64,000 nt of DNA from Butyrivibrio sp. (GTDB taxonomy: Bacteria; Bacillota; Clostridia; Lachnospirales; Lachnospiraceae), in the NCBI GenBank assembly GCA_015056495.1, contig SVGC01000010.1, positions 48,693 through 112,692 on the forward strand, in the 5' to 3' direction. The notes under the pieces are model-generated. The model saw only the letters and a program-made list of their open reading frames with translations. It ran no database searches and was not told where the DNA came from. Positions 45,594-53,291 of this stretch are shown piece by piece. Position 1 is the stretch's first letter. Each line of letters starts with the position of its first letter. Position numbers and translations under genes: made by a program.

Positions 45594-46682
45594 ATGGAAA
45601 GAGATGAAAAACAAAAAGCTCTTGAAGCTGCGCTTGGACAGATTGAAAAACAGTATGGTAAGGGCGCAGTAATGAAACTTGGTGATTCAAGTGCTCAAAT
45701 GAACATTGAAACTATACCAACAGGTTCACTTAGTCTTGATATTGCATTAGGACTTGGCGGCATTCCAAAGGGACGTATCATTGAAATATATGGTCCAGAA
45801 TCCAGTGGTAAAACAACAGTAACACTTCATATGATCGCAGAAGTACAGAAGAGAGGCGGTATTGCAGGCTTTATTGATGCCGAGCACGCACTTGATCCTG
45901 TATATGCAAGAAATATTGGTGTTGATATCGATAATTTATATATTTCACAGCCAGACAGTGGTGAGCAGGCTCTTGAGATCACAGAGACAATGGTTCGTTC
46001 AGGTGCCATTGATATTGTAGTAGTTGACTCAGTTGCAGCCCTTGTTCCAAAGGCTGAAATCGATGGAGAGATGGGAGATTCCCACGTAGGTCTTCAGGCA
46101 AGACTTATGTCTCAGGCTCTTCGTAAGCTTACTGCAGTTATCAGCAAATCTAATTGTACTGTAGTATTCATCAACCAGCTCCGTGAGAAGGTTGGCGTTA
46201 TGTTCGGTAATCCTGAAACAACAACTGGTGGTCGTGCTCTTAAGTTCTATTCATCAGTTCGTATGGATGTTAGAAGGATCGAACAGATCAAGCAGAGCGG
46301 CGAGTCAGTTGGTAACAGAACAAGAGTAAAGATCGTAAAGAATAAGATCGCTCCTCCATTTAAGGAAGCAGAGTTCGATATCATGTTTGGTAAGGGAATA
46401 TCATATGCAGGTGATGTTCTTGATCTTGCAGCCAGCGTTGATATTGTTAATAAGTCTGGTGCATGGTATCAGTATGATGGCAATAAGATTGGTCAGGGAC
46501 GTGAGAATGCAAAGCAGTTCCTGATAGACAATCCTGATATGCTTGCAGAGATCGATGCAAAGGTAAGAGAGCATTATGGCCTTCCTCAGGATCCTTTATT
46601 TGCTGAGAAACAGGCTGCTGCAGCTAAGACTAAGAAGGGCAAGGCAAAGTCAGATGATAGTGACACAGTTGCTACCGCTTGA
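45594..46682 (+). CDS. recA: RecA recombinase
   Basis: This 362-residue protein forms filaments on single-stranded DNA for recombination and SOS induction. Walker A is [10 protein letters not shown], the MAW-like segment is [13 protein letters not shown], the L2 loop lies around [20 protein letters not shown], and the C-terminus is acidic and Lys/Ala-rich. ATG 45594 follows AGGAGG at 45578-45583; the longer open frame from 45528 would run through the promoter. The recX start lies inside its last codons. Confidence 0.98.
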   Translation: MERDEKQKALEAALGQIEKQYGKGAVMKLGDSSAQMNIETIPTGSLSLDIALGLGGIPKGRIIEIYGPESSGKTTVTLHMIAEVQKRGGIAGFIDAEHALDPVYARNIGVDIDNLYISQPDSGEQALEITETMVRSGAIDIVVVDSVAALVPKAEIDGEMGDSHVGLQARLMSQALRKLTAVISKSNCTVVFINQLREKVGVMFGNPETTTGGRALKFYSSVRMDVRRIEQIKQSGESVGNRTRVKIVKNKIAPPFKEAEFDIMFGKGISYAGDVLDLAASVDIVNKSGAWYQYDGNKIGQGRENAKQFLIDNPDMLAEIDAKVREHYGLPQDPLFAEKQAAAAKTKKGKAKSDDSDTVATA

Positions 46683-47277
46683 TAAGAAAAGAATTAAGGT
46701 CTATATAGACGGTGAATATGCGTTTCTCCTGTACAAGGGGGAAGCGCATAATTTCCATATACAGGAAGGTCAGGAACTATCCGAATCTGTCTATAGTGAG
46801 ATAGTAGAGCAATTACTTCCAAAAAGAGCTACAAAGAGAGCTATGAATCTGCTACAGAAAAAAGATTACACAGAATATAAGCTGCGTCAGAAGCTTTCAG
46901 AAGGTGGATATTCACAGGATTGTATCGATGCGGCTCTGGAATACGTCAAATCGTATAATTACGTAAATGACGAAAGGTATGCCAGAGATTACATTTCATA
47001 TTACATTGAGCTTAGAAGTAAAAACAGGATTGTGCAGGATTTGTCTAATAAGGGTATTTCTAAGGAAATTTTTGGACCAATTTTGGAAGAAATGTACGAA
47101 GAACTTGGTGGAGACATTGAACTAGAGCAAGCTGTGGAACTTTTACGAAAAAAGAAATATGATCCGGATAATTGTGACTTCAATGAGAAACGCCGATTAA
47201 TGGCTTTTCTTGCAAGGAAAGGATTCACAACAAGCGTTATTAAAAAAGCTCTATCACTTGACACTACTGATTGTTAA
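46654..47277 (+). CDS. recX: RecX, regulator of RecA
   Basis: This protein of about 207 residues has the three-helix-repeat RecX fold. Motifs are [34 protein letters not shown] and a C-terminal [13 protein letters not shown] repeat. RecX modulates RecA filament growth. ATG 46654 (or GTG 46660) gives a normal-length protein and overlaps recA by 29 bp in another frame, so translation is probably coupled. The open frame upstream to 46576 only shadows recA. Confidence 0.9.
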   Translation: MIVTQLLPLDKKRIKVYIDGEYAFLLYKGEAHNFHIQEGQELSESVYSEIVEQLLPKRATKRAMNLLQKKDYTEYKLRQKLSEGGYSQDCIDAALEYVKSYNYVNDERYARDYISYYIELRSKNRIVQDLSNKGISKEIFGPILEEMYEELGGDIELEQAVELLRKKKYDPDNCDFNEKRRLMAFLARKGFTTSVIKKALSLDTTDC

Positions 47278-47381
47278 CGATACAATAGATATGTTGTAAA
47301 ATTGTTTATAGGTGTACCCTTTTTTAGGGGATTCTATAGAAAAAATGTACAATGAAAATTGAATAAGGAGGTGCTCCTGTA

Positions 47382-48929
47382 ATGTTATTAACAATTATTG
47401 CAGTAGTAGCAACTCTTGTCATTTCTGTATTGGTAACGTTAGCACTGTCCAATGCTTATCACAAAAAGTTAGCACAGAATAAGATTGGCTCTGCAGAAGA
47501 AAAGGCAAGACAGATTATTGACGAAGCACTCAAGACTGCTGAAGAAACAAAGCGTGAAAAGATGCTTGAAATTAAAGAAGAGTCACTGAAAACACGTAAT
47601 GAGCTTGAGAAGGAAGTTAGAGACCGAAGAAATGAGGTTCAGCGTTCTGAAAGAAGAGTTCAGCAAAAAGAGGAAAACGTCGAAAAGAGGACTGAGGCTG
47701 TCGAGAAACGCGAGGCAAGCCTAAATCAGAGAGAAGAATCTCTGAACAGAAAGCGAGACGAGGTTGCTAAGTTAAGTGAGCAAAGACTGAAGGAACTTGA
47801 AAAAATCTCAGGCTTAACCTCCGAGCAGGCAAAGGAATATCTTTTAAAAATTGTTGAAGAAGATGTTAAACATGATTCAGCTATAATGATCAAAAACATT
47901 GAAGCTGAAGCAAAGGAAGAGGCAGAAAAGAGAGCGAAGGAAATCGTTGTTGGCGCCATCCAAAGATGTTCAGCTGACCACGTTTCTGAAACAACTATCT
48001 CTGTTGTACAGCTGCCAAATGATGAAATGAAGGGGAGAATCATTGGTAGAGAGGGTCGTAATATAAGAACTCTTGAAACAATGACAGGTGTAGATCTTAT
48101 TATTGATGATACACCTGAGGCTGTTGTTATTTCTGGATTTGATCCTATTCGTCGTGAAGTTGCCCGTATCGCACTTGAAAGACTTATTGTCGATGGTCGT
48201 ATCCATCCGGCAAGAATCGAAGAGATGGTTGAGAAGGCACAGAAAGAAGTTGCTACAAAGATTAAAGAAGAAGGTGAGAGCGCTGCACTTGAAGCTGGTG
48301 TTCATGGTCTTCATCCTGAAATCATTAAACTTCTTGGACGTATGAAATTCAGAACAAGTTATGGTCAGAATGTACTTAAGCATTCTGTAGAAGTATCACA
48401 GTTATGTGGACTTATGGCTTCAGAACTTGGTCTGGATGTTAGAATGGCAAAAAGAGCCGGCTTACTTCATGATATCGGTAAAGCTGTCGATCATGAAATG
48501 GAAGGTTCTCATATACAGCTTGGTGTTGACATTTGTAGAAAGTACAAAGAATCACAGCTTGTTATCAATGCTGTTGAAGCACACCATGGCGATGTAGAGC
48601 CAACTTCTCTTATTGCAGTACTTGTTCAGGCTGCTGATACTATTTCAGCTGCTAGACCAGGCGCTAGAAGAGAGACCTTGGAAACATACACAACAAGATT
48701 AAAAGAATTGGAAGACATCACTAATAGCTTTAAGGGCGTTGATCATTCCTTTGCGATCCAAGCCGGAAGAGAAGTTAGAGTAATGGTAGTTCCTGATCAG
48801 GTTAACGATGCTGAAATGGTATTAATGGCCCATGATATCGCCAAGAAGATTGAAAGTGAAATGGAGTATCCTGGACAGATCAAAGTTAATATTATTAGAG
48901 AGAGCAGAGCTACTGATTTCGCTAAATAA
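47382..48929 (+). CDS. rny: Ribonuclease Y
   Basis: This 515-residue membrane-anchored endoribonuclease starts bulk mRNA turnover in Firmicutes. One N-terminal membrane helix (about 1-24) is followed by a long Glu/Lys/Arg coiled coil (about 30-200), a KH domain ([15 protein letters not shown]) and an HD domain (catalytic His-Asp in [13 protein letters not shown] near 363). The start has AAGGAGGTG. A strong terminator follows, and the first 131-bp repeat begins inside its T run. Confidence 0.97.
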   Translation: MLLTIIAVVATLVISVLVTLALSNAYHKKLAQNKIGSAEEKARQIIDEALKTAEETKREKMLEIKEESLKTRNELEKEVRDRRNEVQRSERRVQQKEENVEKRTEAVEKREASLNQREESLNRKRDEVAKLSEQRLKELEKISGLTSEQAKEYLLKIVEEDVKHDSAIMIKNIEAEAKEEAEKRAKEIVVGAIQRCSADHVSETTISVVQLPNDEMKGRIIGREGRNIRTLETMTGVDLIIDDTPEAVVISGFDPIRREVARIALERLIVDGRIHPARIEEMVEKAQKEVATKIKEEGESAALEAGVHGLHPEIIKLLGRMKFRTSYGQNVLKHSVEVSQLCGLMASELGLDVRMAKRAGLLHDIGKAVDHEMEGSHIQLGVDICRKYKESQLVINAVEAHHGDVEPTSLIAVLVQAADTISAARPGARRETLETYTTRLKELEDITNSFKGVDHSFAIQAGREVRVMVVPDQVNDAEMVLMAHDIAKKIESEMEYPGQIKVNIIRESRATDFAK

Positions 48930-48943
48930 CTTAATAAGAAAAG

Positions 48944-48978
48944 AAAGGACTTGTGAGAATATCACAGGTCCTTTTTTT
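48944..48978 (+). terminator. Intrinsic terminator after rny
   Basis: A 13-bp stem (48944-48956 with 48962-48974, one G-U pair) is followed by a run of T that is shared with the first arm of the adjacent repeat. Confidence 0.92.
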
Positions 48979-49103
48979 ATATCATAGGAAATTGCTTTCC
49001 TATGATATAAAAAACGCTCCGCTATGGATGCGCACTCGCGCGATAGGTAAATGTTGCATAAATGCAACCGCGCTCGGCGCGAGAATGTCGCAAGCGACAT
49101 TCT
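48973..49103 (+). repeat. 131-bp multi-hairpin repeat, copy 1
   Basis: The element begins with a 19-bp perfect palindrome arm (48973-48991 with 48996-49014, 4-nt loop, core ATATCATAGGAAA). A CGCTCCGC segment follows, then CTCGCGC 49035-49041 pairing with GCGCGAG 49077-49083 around an inner GTTGCAT/ATGCAAC hairpin (49053-49068). It ends with a 10-bp hairpin AGAATGTCGC 49082-49091/GCGACATTCT 49094-49103. Copy 2 at 49700-49830 is the same length with only two differences. No convincing gene is encoded. Confidence 0.92.
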
Positions 49104-49175
49104 ATTTTTGTTTAGGAAATTCCTTTGGATTTTCTATTGAATAAAAAGCGCTCCGCTAAGGATACGCACATGCAC
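49104..49175 (+). repeat. Decayed tandem copy of the 131-bp repeat
   Basis: After copy 1 the order T-rich, TTTAGGAAATTCCTTTGG, AATAAAAAGCGCTCCGCTAA and GGATACGCAC follows the start of the 131-bp element with many changes and no second half. This indicates a tandem unit that has decayed. Confidence 0.65.
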
Positions 49176-49287
49176 ACCCTCCTTTATAAAATATTTATAT
49201 TCGTTGAAAGCCTTGATATATAAGGCGTGTACGAAATGAAGAAAAAATAATGCTTGCAAAAATGATTTATTTGATTTAAAACATATA

Positions 49288-49316
49288 TTGACGTTGTCAA
49301 AAAGAGCCGATAAAAG
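49288..49316 (+). promoter_or_regulatory. Promoter candidate of the HPr-like gene
   Basis: TTGACG 49288-49293 and TAAAAG 49311-49316 are separated by 17 bp. The -35 overlaps a small inverted repeat TTGAC-GTT-GTCAA (49288-49300), a possible regulator site. Confidence 0.5.
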
Positions 49317-49380
49317 AATTGTCACTTTAAAGGTTCTGTTTGATTTTATTAAAATATTACCACGAGGGGTATATTAGACA

Positions 49381-49631
49381 TGAATTCAAAAAAAATTAAT
49401 CTATCAACTGGTTTTACAAAAGCACCTAACAGCATTGCTACACTTGTACAGACAGCATGTAAGTTTGATAGCAATAGTTTTATTTTATCTGATAACAAGA
49501 AGATAAATCTTAAGAGTATCATGGGTGTTATGTCACTTGGTATGTCAACTGATAAGGTATACACGATCGAAGCAGAGGGCTCTGATGCAGATGATGCCAT
49601 CGAAGCACTTGCAGCACTTCTTACAGCATAA
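49381..49631 (+). CDS. HPr-like protein without active-site histidine (Crh-like)
   Basis: This 83-residue protein has the HPr fold signature, with the regulatory serine block INLKSIMGVMSLGM matching the HPr kinase site Ser46. The usual GLHARPA motif around His15 is replaced by TGFTKAPNS, and the protein contains no histidine at all. It therefore cannot be a phosphotransferase carrier through His15. Bacillus Crh has a similar loss and acts only as a Ser46-phosphorylated CcpA corepressor, so a regulatory role in catabolite control is likely (inference). It stands alone between two repeat copies. Confidence 0.85.
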
Positions 49632-49659
49632 TCCAATAGCTAAATACAAAAACATATCA

Positions 49660-49705
49660 AAGCCTTGAATAAGTAGCTTACAGCTTCCTTATTCAAGGCT
49701 TTTTT
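49660..49705 (+). terminator. Intrinsic terminator after the HPr-like gene
   Basis: A perfect 14-bp stem (AAGCCTTGAATAAG 49660-49673 with CTTATTCAAGGCTT 49688-49701) is followed by T residues that also form the first arm of repeat copy 2. Confidence 0.92.
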
Positions 49706-49830
49706 ATATCATAGGAAATGGCTTTCCTATGATATAAAAAACGCTCCGCTAAGGATGCGCACTCGCGCGATAGGTAAATGTTGCATAAATGCAACCGCGC
49801 TCGGCGCGAGAATGTCGCAAGCGACATTCT
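49700..49830 (+). repeat. 131-bp multi-hairpin repeat, copy 2
   Basis: It differs from copy 1 by two substitutions in 131 bp (loop TTGC to TGGC, and CTATGG to CTAAGG), with all hairpins kept. It again begins in the T run of a terminator. Palindrome arms are 49700-49718 and 49723-49741; the terminal hairpin is 49809-49830. Confidence 0.92.
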
Positions 49831-49862
49831 TTATTCTCATATGAAATTGCTTTCCTATCATC
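49831..49862 (+). repeat. Decayed start of a further repeat unit
   Basis: TCATATGAAATTGCTTTCCT here resembles the first hairpin of the 131-bp repeat. As after copy 1, a degenerate partial unit follows the intact one. Confidence 0.5.
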
Positions 49863-49903
49863 GTTAATGAAATTGATTCTCAAAAAAATAGAAAAAAAGG
49901 GTA

Positions 49904-49976
49904 TTGCACATTCTGTTAGCATATGCTAATATCATCTTGTTAGCAAAAGCTAACTGCCAATTAGTAAGTAGCTAAC
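49904..49976 (+). promoter_or_regulatory. Flavodoxin promoter with palindromic operators
   Basis: The promoter is TTGCAC 49904-49909, 17 bp, TAATAT 49927-49932. A perfect palindrome TTAGC-ATAT-GCTAA (49916-49929) covers the spacer and -10. A second, GTTAGC-AAAA-GCTAAC (49939-49954), lies at the start site. A weaker third one, TTAGT-N5-GCTAA, is at 49961-49975. DtxR/IdeR-type boxes contain TTAG and CTAA halves, and a DtxR-family gene lies 1.4 kb downstream. Metal-dependent repression is inferred. Confidence 0.65.
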
Positions 49977-50012
49977 AGTGACATACAATAGTCATAAGAA
50001 ATCTCCTACCTG

Positions 50013-50045
50013 ATATCTGCCGTGCCTTGCCATCACGGCAGATAT
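50013..50045 (+). promoter_or_regulatory. Leader hairpin ahead of flavodoxin
   Basis: A perfect 12-bp stem (ATATCTGCCGTG 50013-50024 with CACGGCAGATAT 50034-50045) is followed by GCTTTTA. It lies in the predicted leader about 100 nt before the gene and could be an attenuator, a weak terminator or an mRNA stabiliser. The rest of 49863-50142 shows only the promoter and operators. Confidence 0.6.
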
Positions 50046-50142
50046 GCTTTTAAAGGGACTATTTACATTGTAAGCGGATAATTTTCCGAAAAGAAATTTA
50101 TTATATATCTTCAAAAAGAGGAGACTGAAAGGGGATCAACTA

Positions 50143-50574
50143 ATGAGTAAAGTTAAGATTGTTTACTGGACAGGTACAGGTAACACATTAAAGATGGCTG
50201 AGGCTATTGCTGAAGGTGTTAAGAGCGCTGGTGGAGAGGCTGAGGTAGTTACATTTGATGATGTTACTCCTGATGCACTTGCTGCTGAAGATGTAGTAGC
50301 TCTTGGATGCCCGGCTATGGGAGCTGAGAATCTTGAAGAGTCAGTTGTTGAGCCATTCGTTACAGAGTATGAAGGAAAATGCTCAGGAAAGAAACTGGGA
50401 TTATTTGGTTCATACGGATGGGGTGATGGACAGTGGATGCGTGATTGGGTAGACAGAATGTCAGCTGCAGGAGCAAACATTGTTACAGGTGAAGGTCTTT
50501 TAGCTAATAATGAGCCTGATGCTGATGCTATTGCTGAAGCACAGAACTTTGGTAAAGCACTTGCAAATGCATAA
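50143..50574 (+). CDS. Flavodoxin
   Basis: This 143-residue FMN protein is a low-potential electron carrier that often replaces ferredoxin when iron is short. The phosphate-binding loop is YWTGTGNTLKMAEAIAEG near the N-terminus. The flavin-stacking loops are around GCPAMGAE and LFGSYGWGDGQWMRDW. The start has a GGAGACTGAAAGGGG stretch upstream. Operator-like palindromes on its promoter and the nearby DtxR-family gene support control by metal supply. Confidence 0.94.
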   Translation: MSKVKIVYWTGTGNTLKMAEAIAEGVKSAGGEAEVVTFDDVTPDALAAEDVVALGCPAMGAENLEESVVEPFVTEYEGKCSGKKLGLFGSYGWGDGQWMRDWVDRMSAAGANIVTGEGLLANNEPDADAIAEAQNFGKALANA

Positions 50575-50583
50575 AAACTGATC

Positions 50584-50674
50584 AGAGCTAAGGCAATCTT
50601 TGTGAGTGGTTTCCTTTTTTCATTTGTATGTATTAAAGGGACACTCATAAAGACAGCTTTAGCTCTAATTTTTT
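50584..50674 (+). terminator. Long imperfect hairpin after flavodoxin
   Basis: AGAGCTAA (50584-50591) pairs with TTAGCTCT (50659-50666), and CTTTGTGAGT (50598-50607) pairs with ACTCATAAAG (50643-50652). T residues follow at 50669-50674. The apical loop is about 35 nt. It looks like an unusual terminator or a 3' processing structure. Confidence 0.5.
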
Positions 50675-50705
50675 GTGAGTCAATAATTTATAAAGGAATT
50701 TATAT

Positions 50706-51296
50706 ATGTGTAGCGAGGTATGTGAAAAATTAAGTATCGGGGATCTTGAGCAGTTGCTTGTACTAAATTGTGCACCAGTATTTGCCGGGATAAAAATATC
50801 TAATCTTATAGTGACAAATTTTGAGGGCTATAGAAAAATATGTAATCTTTTAAAGGGAACTCTTTTTGAATTATATGTTCTGTCAAGGAATAGGGGAAAA
50901 GTATCAATCCTTGTATTTGAACGTAGTGGGCTTCAGGCATACCTGAATAAAGCTCCTAATGCTAAATTTCTTAAACAGATGGGATATTGCTCAAATGAGC
51001 TTGATAAAGTGCTTTTGGAACTTGCTATGCGTTATAAAATGTATTTATCAGCAGAGGCTTGTTTTCCCCATGAACTGGGAATAGTTTTGGGATATCCTAT
51101 TGAAGATGTATATGGATTTATTTGTAATAAAGGTGAAAATTATATTTGTTCGGGTTATTGGAAGGTGTATTCACAAGCCGAACAGACAATGGAATTATTT
51201 AAATTCTATGATGATGTGACTGAAAATATGATGATCAGGCTTCTGGAAACCAGAAACCTTAGAGAAATGCTTGCAAAAAGGCAGAGTATAAGCTAA
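50706..51296 (+). CDS. DUF3793 family protein
   Basis: This 196-residue protein has the DUF3793 signature: LKGTLFELYVLSRNRGKVSI, then FPHELGIVLGYPIEDVYGFI near residue 120 and GENYICSGYWKVY. The family is common in Clostridia, often near flavodoxin and iron-related genes, but its activity is not known. There is no signal peptide or membrane segment. It lies between flavodoxin and the DtxR-type regulator, supporting an iron or redox role. The ribosome site is AAAGGAA. Confidence 0.85.
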   Translation: MCSEVCEKLSIGDLEQLLVLNCAPVFAGIKISNLIVTNFEGYRKICNLLKGTLFELYVLSRNRGKVSILVFERSGLQAYLNKAPNAKFLKQMGYCSNELDKVLLELAMRYKMYLSAEACFPHELGIVLGYPIEDVYGFICNKGENYICSGYWKVYSQAEQTMELFKFYDDVTENMMIRLLETRNLREMLAKRQSIS

Positions 51297-51330
51297 CATT
51301 AATAAAAGGTGTTAGTATGGAGAATTAGTT

Positions 51331-51735
51331 ATGGGATATGATCACGAATTAGAAAAAAACAAAATGCATGAGTCTGGAGAAGACTACCTCGAAACTATTT
51401 ATATTTTATTAAAGAAGAACGGCTATGTTCGTTCTGTTGATGTAGCAACTGAGCTTGGATTTAGCAGACCAAGTGTTTCTAGAGGCGTAGGTCTTTTAAA
51501 GGATGCGGGTCTTATCGTAATGGCTGAGGATGGTTCACTGAAGCTTACAGATGAAGGCACCAAGAAAGCCAAGGCAGTGTATGAAAAGCATACTACATTG
51601 ACAAGATTCCTTGTTTATACTGCAGGAGTAGATGCAGAGACTGCTGAAAATGATGCTTGCAGAATAGAGCACATTATCAGTCCGCAGACCTTCAAGGGAA
51701 TCAAGAAATTTATGAAAGAGCATAAAGATCAATAA
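51331..51735 (+). CDS. DtxR/MntR family metal-dependent regulator
   Basis: This 134-residue protein has an N-terminal winged helix (EDYLETIYILLKKNGYVRSV, then LGFSRPSVSRGVGLLKDAGL) and a short dimerisation domain with metal-ligand-type residues (TRFLVYTAGVDAETAENDAC, RIEHIISPQ). There is no SH3-like third domain, as in MntR. It would bind DNA when charged with Fe(II) or Mn(II). It is the best candidate in the window to bind the TTAGC-N4-GCTAA sites before the flavodoxin. A weak ribosome site (TATGGAGAA) precedes ATG 51331. Confidence 0.9.
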   Translation: MGYDHELEKNKMHESGEDYLETIYILLKKNGYVRSVDVATELGFSRPSVSRGVGLLKDAGLIVMAEDGSLKLTDEGTKKAKAVYEKHTTLTRFLVYTAGVDAETAENDACRIEHIISPQTFKGIKKFMKEHKDQ

Positions 51736-51747
51736 TAATGAATAAGG

Positions 51748-51775
51748 GGTGTCGCATATTGCGGCACCTTTCTTT
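51748..51775 (+). terminator. Intrinsic terminator after the DtxR-type gene
   Basis: An 8-bp stem (GGTGTCGC 51748-51755 with GCGGCACC 51761-51768, one G-U pair) is followed by TTTCTTT. Confidence 0.8.
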
Positions 51776-51800
51776 GATTATTTGCGCTATAAGGAGACAT

Positions 51801-53252
51801 ATGTTACCAGAAGCTTTTACAAACAGAATGAAAAAAATGCTGGGAAATGAATATGAGGAATTTGAAAAATGCTTTGAGGATGATAAGAGCCGTTTTCAAT
51901 CTCTTCGTATCAATACACTTAAAAAGCAAAATAATGCGGATCATGGAACTTCTTTTAACGACAAAGCAGGATTTGATCTAAAGCCAGTGGCATGGTGTGA
52001 AAATGGCTATTATTATGGCGCTGAAGATGCCCCTGGAAAGCATCCGCTTCACGAAGCAGGAGTTTATTATATTCAGGAAGCAAGTGCCATGGCGCCTGTA
52101 ACATATCTGGATGTTAAGCCGGGAGACGACGTACTTGACCTGTGCGCTTCTCCGGGAGGTAAGTCCACACAGATCGCTTCTTATCTGCAGGGTGAGGGAT
52201 ATCTTGTAGCTAATGAGATCAATCCTCAGAGAGCCAAGATATTATCACTCAATATCGAGCGACTTGGTATAAAAAATGCTCTTGTTACTAATGAGGATTC
52301 CGGAAAGCTCGCCAAGGTGTTCAATGAGTATTTCGACAAGATCCTTGTAGATGCTCCTTGTTCCGGTGAAGGAATGTTTAGAAAGACTGATGTTGCAGTA
52401 AGCGAATGGAGCATTGAAAACACCTATATGTGTGCTGACCGTCAGGCAGAGATCCTTGATAACGCAGCCAGTATGCTTGCACCTGGAGGAAGACTGGTAT
52501 ATTCCACCTGCACATTTGCACCTGTAGAAAATGAAGGAACAGTGTCAGCATTCTTGTCCAGACATCCGGAATTTGATCTTATCGATGTAGAGAAAAAGGA
52601 TGGCATGACAGGTGGTGCAAGACGCTTTATTGAAGGCGAGTTGTCTGTAGAAATAAATGGCGAGAAGGTTGAGCCATGTGAAGGCCTTGATCGCTGCATC
52701 AGGCTATGGCCACATAAGCTTCAGGGCGAAGGTCATTTCCTTGCTGTTTTTGGCAAAAAAGGTGATGAAAATCTTAACCGCTACAGCTTTGTGCCAGGCG
52801 GCGGTGTAAAAGAGGCTAAAGGCAAAAATCTCGCACCATGGGAAGAGTTTGCCAAGGATACTTTGACAAAAGAATGCATAGAGTCACTTACAAAGAGTGG
52901 CACTCTGTTTATGTTTGGAGAGCAGCTCTATCTTGCGCCAAAGGAAATGGCATCTACTAACGGTCTTAAAGTACTTAGGCCGGGACTCCATCTTGGCAGT
53001 ATGAAAAAAGACAGATTTGAGCCCTCACATGCATTGGCATTGTATTTAAACAGTGATATGGCGTTAAGGACTTATGACCTTCCTTCAGATGGCAATGATG
53101 TAAAAGCATATCTTAATGGACAGACATTCAGATGTGATGGAGAAAAAGGCTGGTATCTTATTACCTGTGACGGATATTCCATTGGCTGGGCAAAATATGC
53201 CGGTGGAGCTATGAAAAATCATTATCCTAAGGGATTAAGGATAAATTACTAA
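51801..53252 (+). CDS. RsmF/NOL1-type rRNA cytosine-5 methyltransferase
   Basis: This 483-residue enzyme methylates cytosine in ribosomal RNA using S-adenosylmethionine. SAM-binding motifs are VLDLCASPGGKSTQIASYL (motif I) and ILVDAPCSGEGMFRKTD (motif IV, with one conserved Cys). The catalytic Cys is in YSTCTFAPVENE (motif VI). The C-terminal third contains the extra RsmF domains. ATG 51801 directly follows AAGGAGACAT; the frame is open upstream to 51738, but that part covers the preceding terminator. Confidence 0.92.
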   Translation: MLPEAFTNRMKKMLGNEYEEFEKCFEDDKSRFQSLRINTLKKQNNADHGTSFNDKAGFDLKPVAWCENGYYYGAEDAPGKHPLHEAGVYYIQEASAMAPVTYLDVKPGDDVLDLCASPGGKSTQIASYLQGEGYLVANEINPQRAKILSLNIERLGIKNALVTNEDSGKLAKVFNEYFDKILVDAPCSGEGMFRKTDVAVSEWSIENTYMCADRQAEILDNAASMLAPGGRLVYSTCTFAPVENEGTVSAFLSRHPEFDLIDVEKKDGMTGGARRFIEGELSVEINGEKVEPCEGLDRCIRLWPHKLQGEGHFLAVFGKKGDENLNRYSFVPGGGVKEAKGKNLAPWEEFAKDTLTKECIESLTKSGTLFMFGEQLYLAPKEMASTNGLKVLRPGLHLGSMKKDRFEPSHALALYLNSDMALRTYDLPSDGNDVKAYLNGQTFRCDGEKGWYLITCDGYSIGWAKYAGGAMKNHYPKGLRINY

Positions 53253-53291
53253 GTTACTTTTTTAGGCAAAAATTGAGGCTAGGAGAGCATT

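Noticed and set aside
48953..49144. 63-residue open frame through repeat copy 1
   Set aside because: It begins in the rny terminator and runs through hairpins of a non-coding repeat; the equivalent frame is not kept as a gene at copy 2.
49306..49313. GCCGATAA resembling a sigma-28 -10 element before the HPr-like gene
   Set aside because: No TAAA lies at the required distance of about 15 bp; a vegetative -35 (TTGACG) with 17-bp spacing fits better.
48973..49830. CRISPR-like array
   Set aside because: There are only two full units, 727 bp apart with a gene between them, and no short regular spacers or cas genes.
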